From Variovorax atrisoli 110B (GTDB lineage Bacteria; Pseudomonadota; Gammaproteobacteria; Burkholderiales; Burkholderiaceae_C): a stretch of 64,000 bases of DNA. The DNA is taken from assembly GCF_000382045.1 (NCBI RefSeq), contig NZ_KB907460.1, positions 144,757 through 208,756 on the forward strand, in the 5' to 3' direction. Of this stretch, positions 23,984-32,082 are shown one piece after another; positions within the stretch are counted from its first letter, which is position 1; each line of letters opens with the position of its first letter. A program made the position numbers and the translations under genes. A model generated the notes under the pieces. The model saw only the letters and a list, made by a program, of their open reading frames with translations. It ran no database searches and was not told where the DNA came from.

Positions 23984-26259
23984 GCCGACCTCCCTTCGTC
24001 GAATCCCTTGCCGGGCCCTGCATCGGCGACCTTCTTCTTCAGCGCCTCTTTGTCCTGCGCCAGCAGCGCGCGGTTCACCGGCAGCGCGCGCAGTCGCACG
24101 CCGGTCGCGGCGAAGATCGCGTTTGCCAGCGCCGGTGCCGCGATGGCCGTGCCGACTTCGCCGAGTCCGCCCGGGGCTTCCGCACTCTTCACCAAGTGCA
24201 CCTCGATGGCCGGCGCTTCGTTGATGCGCAGCGTCCGGTAGTCGTGGAAGTTGCTCTGCTCGATGGCACCGTCGCGCAGCGTGATCTCGTTGTAGAGAGC
24301 CGCGCTCAGCCCGAACAGCAGCCCGCCCTGGATCTGCGCCTCGATGGAGCTCGCGTTCACTGCGATGCCGCAGTCCACCGCGACCACCGCGCGCCGCATG
24401 CGCACCTCGCCCTGCGGCGAGACTTCGGCCTCGATGATGGCGCACACGCGGCTGCCGAAGGCATCGCCCACGGCCACGCCGCGCCCCACGCGCGCGGGCA
24501 GCGAGCCCTGGCCCCAGCCGATCCTGCTGGCCGCGAGGTCGAGCACCGCGAGCGTGCGCGGGTTCTTCTGCAGCATCGCGCGGCGGTAGGCGACCGGGTC
24601 TTTCTTCGCGCGTTGCGCGAGTTCGTCGATGAAGCTCTCCATCACGAAGAGGTTGTGCGTGGGGCCCACGCCGCGCCACCAGCCGACGTTCAGGCCAGCC
24701 GGCATGTCGTGCCGCACCCATTCGACCTTGAGGTTCGGCAGGTCGTAGCAGGGCTCGGCCACGCATTCGATGAGGTCGCCGTCCATGCCGTCCTTGCCCA
24801 TGAAGGCGGGTGCCCAGCGGCCCAGCACCGTGCCGCCCGAGATGCGGTCGCCGAACCACTGGATGCGGCCTTCGCCGTCGACCACTGCCGAGATCTCGTC
24901 GTGGTACATGGGGCGCACGATGTCGTGGCGGATGTCTTCCTCGCGTGTCCACACCACCTTGAGCGGGTAGGGCACCTGCTTTGCGAAGGCCACGGCCTGC
25001 TCCACCGAATCGGTTTCCAGCCGGCGGCCGAAGCCGCCGCCCAGGTACTGGTTGTGCAGCACCACCTTGTCTTCGGCCAGGCCGGTGATCTTCGCGGCCA
25101 CGCCCACGCAGCGCGCCGGCACCTGCGTTCCCACCCACATGTCGCAGCCGTCGGGCCGCACGTGCACCGTGGTGTTGAGCGGCTCCATGGTCGCGTGCGC
25201 GAGCATCGGCAGGTCGTAGGTGGCCTGCACCAGCGTGCCTTCGGGCCGCTTGCCGGTTTCCTTGCCGACGATGGCCTTGTCCTTCGCGAGCGCATCGGCC
25301 AGCGCCGCGCGCAGTTGCTGCGTGGTGAGCGTCGCGTTGCGCCCCGGCGTCCACTTCAGCTTCAGCGCCTCGAGGCCGCACTTCGCGGCCCAGAAATGCT
25401 CGCCCACCACGGCCACCGCGTCCTTGATGCGAAGAACGTCGATCACGCCGGGTATGGCGCGCGCGGCCTTGTCGTCCACCGAGGCCAGCACGCCGCCCAG
25501 CGTGGGGCTCGCCTTGACCGTCGCCACCTTCATGCCGGGCACGCGCACGTCGATGCCGAACTGCGCGGTGCCGTTGACCTTGCCCGCCGAGTCGACGCGC
25601 CGCAGCGGCTGGCCGATGAGCCGGAAGTCCTTCGGCTCCTTCAGCGCCACCTTGGCCGGCATCGGCAGCTTTGCGGCGGCGCCGGCCAGCGCGCCGAAGC
25701 CGAGCTGACGGCCCGAGGCCGCATGGCTCACCACGCCGCGCTCCACGGTGCAGCTCGCCGGGTCGACCTTCCATTGCGCCGCGGCGGCACTCACCAGCAG
25801 GGTGCGCGCCACGGCGCCGGCCTCGCGCAGCACGCCGAAGGTGCCGCGCGTGCTGGTCGAGCCGCCGGTGATCTGGCCGCCGAGCAGCGGCATGCCGTAG
25901 AGCGCCTCGTTCGCCGGCGAGTGCTCCACGCGCACCTGGTCGAGATCGACGCCGAGCTCCTCGGCCAGCAGCATCGCCGAGCCGGTGTAGATCGCCTGGC
26001 CCATCTCGGCCATCGGCATCACCAGGCGCACGCCGCCGTCGGCATCGATGCGGATGAAGGCATTCGGCGCGAACGCCGGGTTGCCGTCGGCGAGTGCGGC
26101 TGCCGCGTCGCCCGGCTGCTGCCTCGGGTTGATGGCGGCGAAGGCCTTGCCCGTGCCCAGCCACGTGAAGGCCAGCGCGAGGCCGCCGGCCTGCAGGGCC
26201 GCGCGGCGGCTGATGCCTCCGATGCCGATGCCGCTGGCGGGACGGTCGAGGGTCTTCAT
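23980..26259 (-). CDS. Molybdopterin-binding subunit, IorB-like xanthine dehydrogenase family
   Basis: The 759-residue protein has a Tat-like leader (SRRAALQAGGLALAFTW) and the fold of the isoquinoline 1-oxidoreductase beta subunit, including repeated aldehyde-oxidase-type domains. GGGFGRR at about residue 395 and GWWRGVGPTHN contact the molybdenum cofactor; GGLGEVGTAIAAPALANAI near the end contains the catalytic-type Glu. Such enzymes hydroxylate N-heterocycles or oxidise aldehydes with water as oxygen donor. It is coupled by ATGA overlaps to the 2Fe-2S gene before it and the tri-haem cytochrome gene after it. Substrate cannot be told from sequence; aldehyde and N-heterocycle are both open. 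Confidence 0.92.
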   Translation of the reverse strand: MKTLDRPASGIGIGGISRRAALQAGGLALAFTWLGTGKAFAAINPRQQPGDAAAALADGNPAFAPNAFIRIDADGGVRLVMPMAEMGQAIYTGSAMLLAEELGVDLDQVRVEHSPANEALYGMPLLGGQITGGSTSTRGTFGVLREAGAVARTLLVSAAAAQWKVDPASCTVERGVVSHAASGRQLGFGALAGAAAKLPMPAKVALKEPKDFRLIGQPLRRVDSAGKVNGTAQFGIDVRVPGMKVATVKASPTLGGVLASVDDKAARAIPGVIDVLRIKDAVAVVGEHFWAAKCGLEALKLKWTPGRNATLTTQQLRAALADALAKDKAIVGKETGKRPEGTLVQATYDLPMLAHATMEPLNTTVHVRPDGCDMWVGTQVPARCVGVAAKITGLAEDKVVLHNQYLGGGFGRRLETDSVEQAVAFAKQVPYPLKVVWTREEDIRHDIVRPMYHDEISAVVDGEGRIQWFGDRISGGTVLGRWAPAFMGKDGMDGDLIECVAEPCYDLPNLKVEWVRHDMPAGLNVGWWRGVGPTHNLFVMESFIDELAQRAKKDPVAYRRAMLQKNPRTLAVLDLAASRIGWGQGSLPARVGRGVAVGDAFGSRVCAIIEAEVSPQGEVRMRRAVVAVDCGIAVNASSIEAQIQGGLLFGLSAALYNEITLRDGAIEQSNFHDYRTLRINEAPAIEVHLVKSAEAPGGLGEVGTAIAAPALANAIFAATGVRLRALPVNRALLAQDKEALKKKVADAGPGKGFDEGRSA

Positions 26260-26759
26260 GATGCGCTCCTTGCCGGCATCACCGCCACCGACTGCATCAC
26301 TTCGGCCTTGCCCGTGGCGGCCTGCTTGATGGCTGCGCGGATGCGCGAGTAGGTGCAGCACCGGCAGACGTTGCCCGACATGGCCAGGTCGATGTCGGCG
26401 TCGCTCGGGTTGGGCGTGCGCTGTATCAGCGCGGCGGCCGACATGATCTGGCCCGACTGGCAGTAGCCGCACTGCACCACGTCGACGTCGAGCCAGGCCT
26501 TCTGGATGCTCTTGCCGGCCGGCGTCTGCTCGATCGCCTCGATGGTGGTGACCGCCTTCTTGCCGATGGCGCCCACCGGCAGCACGCACGATCGCACGGG
26601 CTGGCCGTCGAGGTGCACGGTGCAGGCGCCGCACTGCGCGATGCCGCAGCCGAACTTGGTGCCTGTGAGTCCGACGATGTCGCGCAGTGCCCAGAGCAGG
26701 GGCATGTCGTCGGGTGCGTCGATGGCAACGGACTGGCCGTTGATGTTGATGTCGATCAT
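26256..26759 (-). CDS. 2Fe-2S subunit, IorA-like molybdenum hydroxylase
   Basis: The 167-residue protein has a plant-type ferredoxin cluster (C38, C43, C46, C58) and a second, helical [2Fe-2S] domain with C97, C100, C132 and C134, the standard layout of small subunits of xanthine dehydrogenase-family enzymes. It lacks its own signal peptide, so it is probably carried across the membrane by the Tat leader of the large subunit. It is the first gene of the three-gene operon; promoter sequence should be in the 76 or so bases upstream, where I see no clear consensus. Confidence 0.95.
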   Translation of the reverse strand: MIDININGQSVAIDAPDDMPLLWALRDIVGLTGTKFGCGIAQCGACTVHLDGQPVRSCVLPVGAIGKKAVTTIEAIEQTPAGKSIQKAWLDVDVVQCGYCQSGQIMSAAALIQRTPNPSDADIDLAMSGNVCRCCTYSRIRAAIKQAATGKAEVMQSVAVMPARSAS

Positions 26760-26955
26760 GGGCCTTGCCTTTTCTCCGGTTCGCCGTGGGTGGAGCGAAC
26801 CATAGCGCGACTTTGCAAAGCGCGCTTGGCGGGCAAGGGTGTGTTCGACCGGCGCGCGATGCTTTCATCGCAGGCGCCGGCCTGCGTTCATTCGAAGGTA
26901 TTCATCGCTGCCGTGCACTGCAGCAGCGTCGATGCCCCGGGCAGGCGAAGCGGCG

Positions 26956-27180
26956 TCAGGCAGGCATCTTCTGAACGGCCGGCGCCTGCAGCGGCGGCGT
27001 GCCGTTCTTGAACAGGCTCGCGAGCTGCTTGCGCAGCTCGGGCGAGTCTGTGTGGCCGTGAACGGTCACGGCATGCTGCACCGCGGCATCGAGCAGTTCG
27101 CTCTCGCTGTCGGCGCAAAGCGCGACGCTGCAGTTCGTCGTGCTCGGGTACTCGCGGCAGTCGATGTATTGGCGTGGCAT
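26956..27180 (-). CDS. DUF1059 small protein
   Basis: The 74-residue protein opens with RQYIDCREYPSTTNCSVALC, containing three cysteines in the DUF1059 pattern, followed by an AHV-like segment (DAAVQHAVTVHGHTDSPELRKQL) typical of this family. The C-terminal tail is Pro/Ala-rich. The function of DUF1059 is unknown; cysteines and histidines suggest metal binding. It is 21 bases downstream of the methyltransferase gene and likely co-transcribed. Confidence 0.85.
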   Translation of the reverse strand: MPRQYIDCREYPSTTNCSVALCADSESELLDAAVQHAVTVHGHTDSPELRKQLASLFKNGTPPLQAPAVQKMPA

Positions 27181-27201
27181 GGCGACTCCTTGAATATGTC
27201 C

Positions 27202-28263
27202 TCACGGACGTGCTTCGAAGATCAGGTTGAAGGGCGTCTCGCTGGCGCGGCGGAAGTGCGTGAAGCCGCCCTTGGCCGCCACGTCGCGAAGCCGCGCCTC
27301 GCCGGCCTGCGCGCCCAGGCACAGGCCCACTTCCTGCGAGCGCGATGCGGGCGTGCAGATGAAGTTGGAGGCCGAATAGAACACGCGCCCCACCGGGTTC
27401 ATGTTGTCCTCCAGCCGGTCGTTGGCGAAGGGTTCCACCAGCATCCAGGTGCCCTGCGGCCTGAGGCTGGCGCGCACGTGCGCCGCCGCGCCCACCGGGT
27501 CGCCCATGTCGTGCAGGCAGTCGAAGAAGGCGACGAGGTCGTAGTCCCTGCCCGGAAAGTCCTTCGCGCTCGCGACCTCGAAGCTCAGCCGCTTCGGATC
27601 GTCGATGCCGGCCTTGCGCGCCGTCTCGCGTGCGCGCTCGATCGACGGCGCGTGATAGTCGAAGCCGACGAAGCTCGACGCTGGATAGGCCTGCGCCATC
27701 AGCAGCGTAGAGGCGCCATGCCCGCAGCCCACGTCGGCCACGCGCGCGCCCCGTTCGAGTGCGGCGGCGACCCCTTCGAGGGCCGGTATCCACTGGCTCA
27801 CGAGGTTGGCCGCATAGCCCGGCCTGAAGAAGCGCTCGGTGCCGTGGAACAGGGCGGGGTCGTGCTCGTGCCAGCCGATGCCCAGGCCCGTGCGCATGGC
27901 CTGGACCATCTTGGGCACGGCCTTGAACTGCGCCACCGCGATCTGGAAGGCGCCGGGCACGAAGGCCGGGCTGCCTTCCTCGGCGAGCGCGAAGGCCTGC
28001 TCTTCGGAGAGCGAGAAGACCTCGCCCTTCGGGTCGTACTCGACATAGCCGCTCGCGGCCTGCGCCGAGAGCCATTCGCGCAGGTAGCGCGGATCTGTCT
28101 CGGTGCGCCGGGCCAGCTCTTCCGCCGTGCCCGGGCCCTTCGCCATTTCCTTGTACAGGCCGAGCTGGTCGCCCACGACGATGGTCGCGGCGTGCATCAC
28201 GGCGCCGATGTCATGGACGAAGTTACCCATGAACGCGTTAAGCCTTGTTTCGTCGATAGCCAT
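27202..28263 (-). CDS. SAM-dependent methyltransferase with N-terminal winged helix
   Basis: The 353-residue protein has an N-terminal dimerisation/winged-helix region (about residues 10-90, GLYKEMAKGPGTAEELARRT) like that of O-methyltransferases and the Rv2258c-type transcriptional-regulator-like methyltransferases, and a Rossmann domain with VADVGCGHGASTLLMA at about residue 175 and FFDCLHDMGDP. It probably methylates a small molecule. It heads a two-gene unit with the DUF1059 gene and is divergent from the LuxR-type gene. Confidence 0.88.
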   Translation of the reverse strand: MAIDETRLNAFMGNFVHDIGAVMHAATIVVGDQLGLYKEMAKGPGTAEELARRTETDPRYLREWLSAQAASGYVEYDPKGEVFSLSEEQAFALAEEGSPAFVPGAFQIAVAQFKAVPKMVQAMRTGLGIGWHEHDPALFHGTERFFRPGYAANLVSQWIPALEGVAAALERGARVADVGCGHGASTLLMAQAYPASSFVGFDYHAPSIERARETARKAGIDDPKRLSFEVASAKDFPGRDYDLVAFFDCLHDMGDPVGAAAHVRASLRPQGTWMLVEPFANDRLEDNMNPVGRVFYSASNFICTPASRSQEVGLCLGAQAGEARLRDVAAKGGFTHFRRASETPFNLIFEARP

Positions 28264-28424
28264 GTGTTTCCCCTTCGCCGGCGGACGGCTCGCGCGTCCC
28301 CTGCCTGCCTATACTGGTTTCGCGGCACGGGGACAGCGCGACATCCTCCGCCCCGGTGCATGCAGGCGCCATACGCAGCAATGCGTATGCGGCACGAAGA
28401 AGAAAGCGAGACAAGGGGCACGCC

Positions 28425-28883
28425 ATGACGCATCTCACGCGCGGCGATTGCGCGAGCGCACTTCGCCTGCTGGAGCAGCTGGAATCCGGGCAGCCGCTCG
28501 TGCGGCATCACGGCGTGCATGCGATCCGCCGCAACGCGGCCAAGGCACCCCGCAAGCGCGAGTTCCGCCGCGCCTCGATGCAGGCCGAGCACTACCGCCG
28601 CGCAGGGCTGGAGCACGCGGTGGCGGTGGCCCTGCTGTATCGGCTGGCCTGCCGGGCGGAGGAGCCGGCGCGGCCCGCCTTGCCGCCGGTGCTCACGCCG
28701 CGCGAAGGCGAGGTCATGCGCTGGCTCTCGCGCGGCAAGACCGACGCGGAGATCGCCGCCTTGCTCCAGATCAGCCCGCGCACGGTGCACAAGCACCTGG
28801 AGCACGTGTACGTGAAGCTGGGCGTGGAGACGCGCACCGCGGCCGTGATGCGCGCGCTCGGCATGGACGCCGGGGCGCCTTGA
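28425..28883 (+). CDS. LuxR-type HTH protein
   Basis: The 152-residue protein ends in a clear LuxR DNA-binding domain (about residues 90-147): LTPREGEVMRWLSRGKTDAE with helix-turn-helix AALLQISPRTVHKHLEHVY. The first 80 residues are basic and helical and do not form a receiver or autoinducer-binding domain, so it is a short, single-domain-type regulator. ATG 28425 has acaagggg upstream. It is divergent from the methyltransferase gene, which could be its target, and convergent with the MHS transporter gene. Confidence 0.82.
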   Translation: MTHLTRGDCASALRLLEQLESGQPLVRHHGVHAIRRNAAKAPRKREFRRASMQAEHYRRAGLEHAVAVALLYRLACRAEEPARPALPPVLTPREGEVMRWLSRGKTDAEIAALLQISPRTVHKHLEHVYVKLGVETRTAAVMRALGMDAGAP

Positions 28884-28901
28884 GGCGGCGCCGGAGGGCC
28901 C

Positions 28902-30224
28902 TCAGCGCGTCGTCCGCGGATGCGCCGGTACCGGCGCATCCGCGGGCGACGCGCTGCGGCCGATCATCCACGCGCACGCCGCCGACACCACGCCCGCGAA
29001 CAGAACGTACAGGCAGATCTGCCACGGCTCGCCGCCGCCCGACTTCAGCAGCGCGGTCGCGATGATCGGCGTGATGCCCGAGGCGAAGATGCCCGAGAAC
29101 TGGTAGACGAAGCTGATGCCCGTGTAGCGCACCTTGGCGTCGAACAGGTCGCAGAAGAGCGCGGCCTCCGGCCCGTACACCGACGCATACAGGATGCCGA
29201 AGGGCACGATGATCGACAGCCATATGAGCAGCACGTTGCCGCCGCTGTGCGTCATGAGCCAGAAGCCCGGGAACGCCGAGACGGCCGTGATGAGCGAACC
29301 CCACATGTACACGCGCGGACGCCCGAGCCGGTCGGACATGCGCCCGAAGAACGGAATCGCGAAGCACATCACCACCGCCGCGGCCATCACGCCCAGCAGC
29401 GCCTCGGTGCGGTTGATCTTGATCGTGCTCGTCAGGTAGTTGATGGAGAACACGCCGAAGATGTTGAAGAACACCCCGTCGATGTAGCGCGCGCCCATGC
29501 CCTTGAGCACGTTGCCGGGGTAGCGCCGGATCATGTCCATGAACGGAATGCGCAGCTCGGCGTTGCGGGCCTTCACGGCCGCGAACTCCGGCGTCTCCTT
29601 CACGTGCAGGCGGATGTACATGCCCACCATCACCATCGCGCCGGAGATCAGGAAGGCGATGCGCCAGCCCCACGACAGGAACTGCTCGTCGGTCAGCAGC
29701 CACGACAGCAGCGCCACCACGCCCGAGGCCAGGCACAGGCCGATGGCCAGCCCGATCTGCGGCAGCGAGGCATAGAAGCCGCGCTTTTCCTTCGGCGCGT
29801 ATTCATACGCCATGAGCACCGCGCCGCCCCATTCGCCGCCCAGGCCTATGCCCTGCGCCACGCGCAGCAGCAACAGCAGCAGCGGCGCCGCGATGCCGAT
29901 CTGCGCATAGGTGGGCACCAGTCCGATGAGGAAGGTGGCCACACCCATGATCATCAGCGTGATGACGAGCATGCTCTTGCGGCCGATCTTGTCGCCGAAG
30001 TGGCCGAAGATCACGCCGCCCAGTGGCCGCGTGACGAAGCCCACCGCGAAGGTGGTGTAGGCCAGCAACGTCGACACCACCGGGTCGCTGCCCGGGAAGT
30101 AGAGCTTGTTGAACACGATGCCGGCCACCACGCCGTACAGGAAGAAGTCGTACCACTCGATGGTGGCGCCTACCAGGGCCGAAACCACCACCCTGCGAAT
30201 CGCTTTCTCGTCGCTTGCACTCAT
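28902..30224 (-). CDS. MHS-family MFS transporter (candidate isethionate uptake)
   Basis: The 440-residue protein has 12 membrane segments and the metabolite:H+ symporter signature: IEWYDFFLYG in TM1, GHFGDKIGRKSML (motif A) and RVAQGIGLGGEWGGAVLMAYEY. These transporters import organic acids such as shikimate, citrate or ketoglutarate. It follows the GMC dehydrogenase gene by 62 bases and is probably in its operon. If that enzyme is an isethionate dehydrogenase, this would be the uptake system, as the MFS protein IseU is in Cupriavidus. The last 17 codons lie in a 54-base palindrome. Confidence 0.88.
   Translation of the reverse strand: MSASDEKAIRRVVVSALVGATIEWYDFFLYGVVAGIVFNKLYFPGSDPVVSTLLAYTTFAVGFVTRPLGGVIFGHFGDKIGRKSMLVITLMIMGVATFLIGLVPTYAQIGIAAPLLLLLLRVAQGIGLGGEWGGAVLMAYEYAPKEKRGFYASLPQIGLAIGLCLASGVVALLSWLLTDEQFLSWGWRIAFLISGAMVMVGMYIRLHVKETPEFAAVKARNAELRIPFMDMIRRYPGNVLKGMGARYIDGVFFNIFGVFSINYLTSTIKINRTEALLGVMAAAVVMCFAIPFFGRMSDRLGRPRVYMWGSLITAVSAFPGFWLMTHSGGNVLLIWLSIIVPFGILYASVYGPEAALFCDLFDAKVRYTGISFVYQFSGIFASGITPIIATALLKSGGGEPWQICLYVLFAGVVSAACAWMIGRSASPADAPVPAHPRTTR
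28903..28956. terminator. 54-base near-perfect palindrome at convergent gene ends
   Basis: Two 27-base arms (28903-28929 and 28930-28956) are inverted repeats with a single mismatch and no spacer. The element covers the final 17 codons and the stop of the MHS transporter gene and starts 19 bases after the luxR stop. It could form a very stable hairpin on either strand and act as a bidirectional terminator, though no U-tract follows. Confidence 0.65.
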
Positions 30225-30286
30225 GTCTGTCTCCGATGAGGTTTGTCGTGGCGGTCTCTGCGGACCGTGGGGTTCGAAACGGGAAC

Positions 30287-31927
30287 TCAGTGCGCGGCCG
30301 CTGCCGCTCTCGCGTCCTCTCTGATCAGATCGACGGCCTTCTCGGCCATCATCACGGCGGGTGCGTTGGTGTTGCCCGACACCAGCGTCGGCATCGCCGA
30401 GCAGTCGATCACGCGCAGCCCCGCCACGCCGTGCACGCGCAGGCGCGCATCGACCACGGCGAGAGCGTCGCTGCCCATGCGGCAGGTGCCGGTGGGGTGG
30501 AAGATGGTGGCGCCGTTGTTGCGGCAGAACTCCAGCAGGTTGGCGTCGCTCACCGCGCCCGGGCCGGGCTTCACCTCGCGCTTCACGTAGGGGCGCATCG
30601 CGGGCGAGTCGGCGATCGCGCGCGCGGCCTTCACGCCGGCCACGGTGGTCGCGCGGTCGAGTTCGGTAGAAAGATAGTTGGGCTGCATCTCGGGCGGCTC
30701 GGCCGCGTCGAGCGAGCGGATGCGCACGTGGCCGCGCGACTCGGGCCGCAGCTGGCACACCGACATCGTGAAGCCCGAGTACGGATGCACCTTGCCGCCC
30801 GCCATGTCGGCCGAGAGCGTGGCGACGTGGAACTGGATGTCGGGCGTGGCCGCCACCGGCCGGCCTTCGGCATCCTTCAGCGCGCGCATGAAGCAGCCGC
30901 CCTGGTTGATGCCCACTGCCAGCGGGCCGGTGCGGTGCAGCAGCCATTCGAGGCCCATGCCCATCTGTCCGAACCAGGAGTTGAGCTGGTCGTTGGTGGT
31001 GATCGGCTTGCTGCATTCGTAGCCCAGGCGGATCTGCAGGTGGTCCTGCAGGTTCTCGCCGACGCCGGGCAGCTCGTGCTGCACCGGAATGCCGAAGCGG
31101 TCGAGCAGCGCACGCGGACCGATGCCCGAGAGCTGCAGCAGCTGCGGCGACTGCAGCGAGCCGGCCGACAGCAGCACTTCGCCGCGGCAGCGCGCGGTCT
31201 TGAGCTCCCCGCCCTGGCGGTAGGTGACGCCGGCGGCGCGCGTGCCGTCGAACAGCAGCCGCTCGGCCATGGCCTCGGTCTCGATGCGCAGGTTGGGCCG
31301 CCGCTTCACCGCTGGCGTCAGGTAGGCCTTGGCGGTGCTGCAGCGCCAGCCCCTGTGCGTGGTCAGCTGGTAGTAGCCGGCGCCTTCCTGCTCGGCGCCG
31401 TTGAAGTCGTCGGTGCGCGGCACGCCGGTCTGTCCGGCGCCCTCGATGAAGGCTTCGATCAGCTCGTGCTTCGCCGTGATGTCCGACACCCTCAGCGGCC
31501 CCTCGCCGCCATGGAAGGCGTCGCCGCCGCGCTGGTTGCCTTCGGAGCGGATGAAGTAGGGCAGCACCTCGTCGTAGCTCCAGCCGGGGTTGCCGAGCGC
31601 GGCCCAGTGGTCGTAGTCCTCGCGTTGGCCGCGGATGTAGATCAGGCCGTTGATCGAACTGGAGCCGCCCAGCGTCTTTCCGCGCGGCCAGTAGATGCGC
31701 CGGCCGTTCATGTTCGGGTCGGGGTCGGTCTCGAAGCGCCAGTTGTAGGTGGGGCTCCACATCGTCTTGCCGTAGCCGATGGGCAGGTGGATCCACAGCG
31801 ACCGGTCCGCCGGGCCGGCCTCGAGCAGCAGCACCCGCGTGGCCGGGTCTTCGCTGAGCCGGCCGGCGAGCACGCAGCCGGCGGAGCCCGCGCCGACGAC
31901 GATGTAGTCGAACTCTTCTTCAGGCAT
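30287..31927 (-). CDS. GMC-family FAD alcohol dehydrogenase (choline/isethionate dehydrogenase type)
   Basis: The 546-residue protein has the FAD Rossmann motif VGAGSAG (residues 11-17) with LLLEAGP, the GMC signature PRGKTLGGSSSINGLIYIRG at about residue 80, a second signature GSLQSPQLLQLSGIG, and the catalytic region FHPTGTCRMG at about residue 475 and SGNTNAPAVMMAEKAVDLI near the end. The family oxidises alcohols; isethionate dehydrogenase (IseJ) of Cupriavidus necator is a choline-dehydrogenase-like member. Its promoter carries the same GGAAC-N5-GTTCC dyad as xsc, and isethionate oxidation would feed Xsc through sulfoacetaldehyde. That substrate is inferred; other alcohols are possible. 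Confidence 0.9.
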   Translation of the reverse strand: MPEEEFDYIVVGAGSAGCVLAGRLSEDPATRVLLLEAGPADRSLWIHLPIGYGKTMWSPTYNWRFETDPDPNMNGRRIYWPRGKTLGGSSSINGLIYIRGQREDYDHWAALGNPGWSYDEVLPYFIRSEGNQRGGDAFHGGEGPLRVSDITAKHELIEAFIEGAGQTGVPRTDDFNGAEQEGAGYYQLTTHRGWRCSTAKAYLTPAVKRRPNLRIETEAMAERLLFDGTRAAGVTYRQGGELKTARCRGEVLLSAGSLQSPQLLQLSGIGPRALLDRFGIPVQHELPGVGENLQDHLQIRLGYECSKPITTNDQLNSWFGQMGMGLEWLLHRTGPLAVGINQGGCFMRALKDAEGRPVAATPDIQFHVATLSADMAGGKVHPYSGFTMSVCQLRPESRGHVRIRSLDAAEPPEMQPNYLSTELDRATTVAGVKAARAIADSPAMRPYVKREVKPGPGAVSDANLLEFCRNNGATIFHPTGTCRMGSDALAVVDARLRVHGVAGLRVIDCSAMPTLVSGNTNAPAVMMAEKAVDLIREDARAAAAAH

Positions 31928-31998
31928 GCAATGGTCCCGGGGGAGGTTCTGGAAGGGCGAGCGCCCTCGTTCGAACCGATCCTAGGTCATTGATTTTC

Positions 31999-32015
31999 GG
32001 AACGCAATGTTCCGT
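31999..32015. promoter_or_regulatory. GGAAC-N5-GTTCC operator upstream of the GMC dehydrogenase
   Basis: A perfect 6-base inverted repeat, cggaac-N5-gttccg, lies 72-88 bases before the GMC ATG, flanked by ttgatttt on the left and a T-tract on the right. The same architecture occurs before xsc, and a related site before the sulfoacetate operon. Confidence 0.65.
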
Positions 32016-32082
32016 TTTTAACGTTTACCCGCATGTCGCACGTCGGTGGCCCGGGTGCGGACTACCTGGCGCTTGTGCCGTC

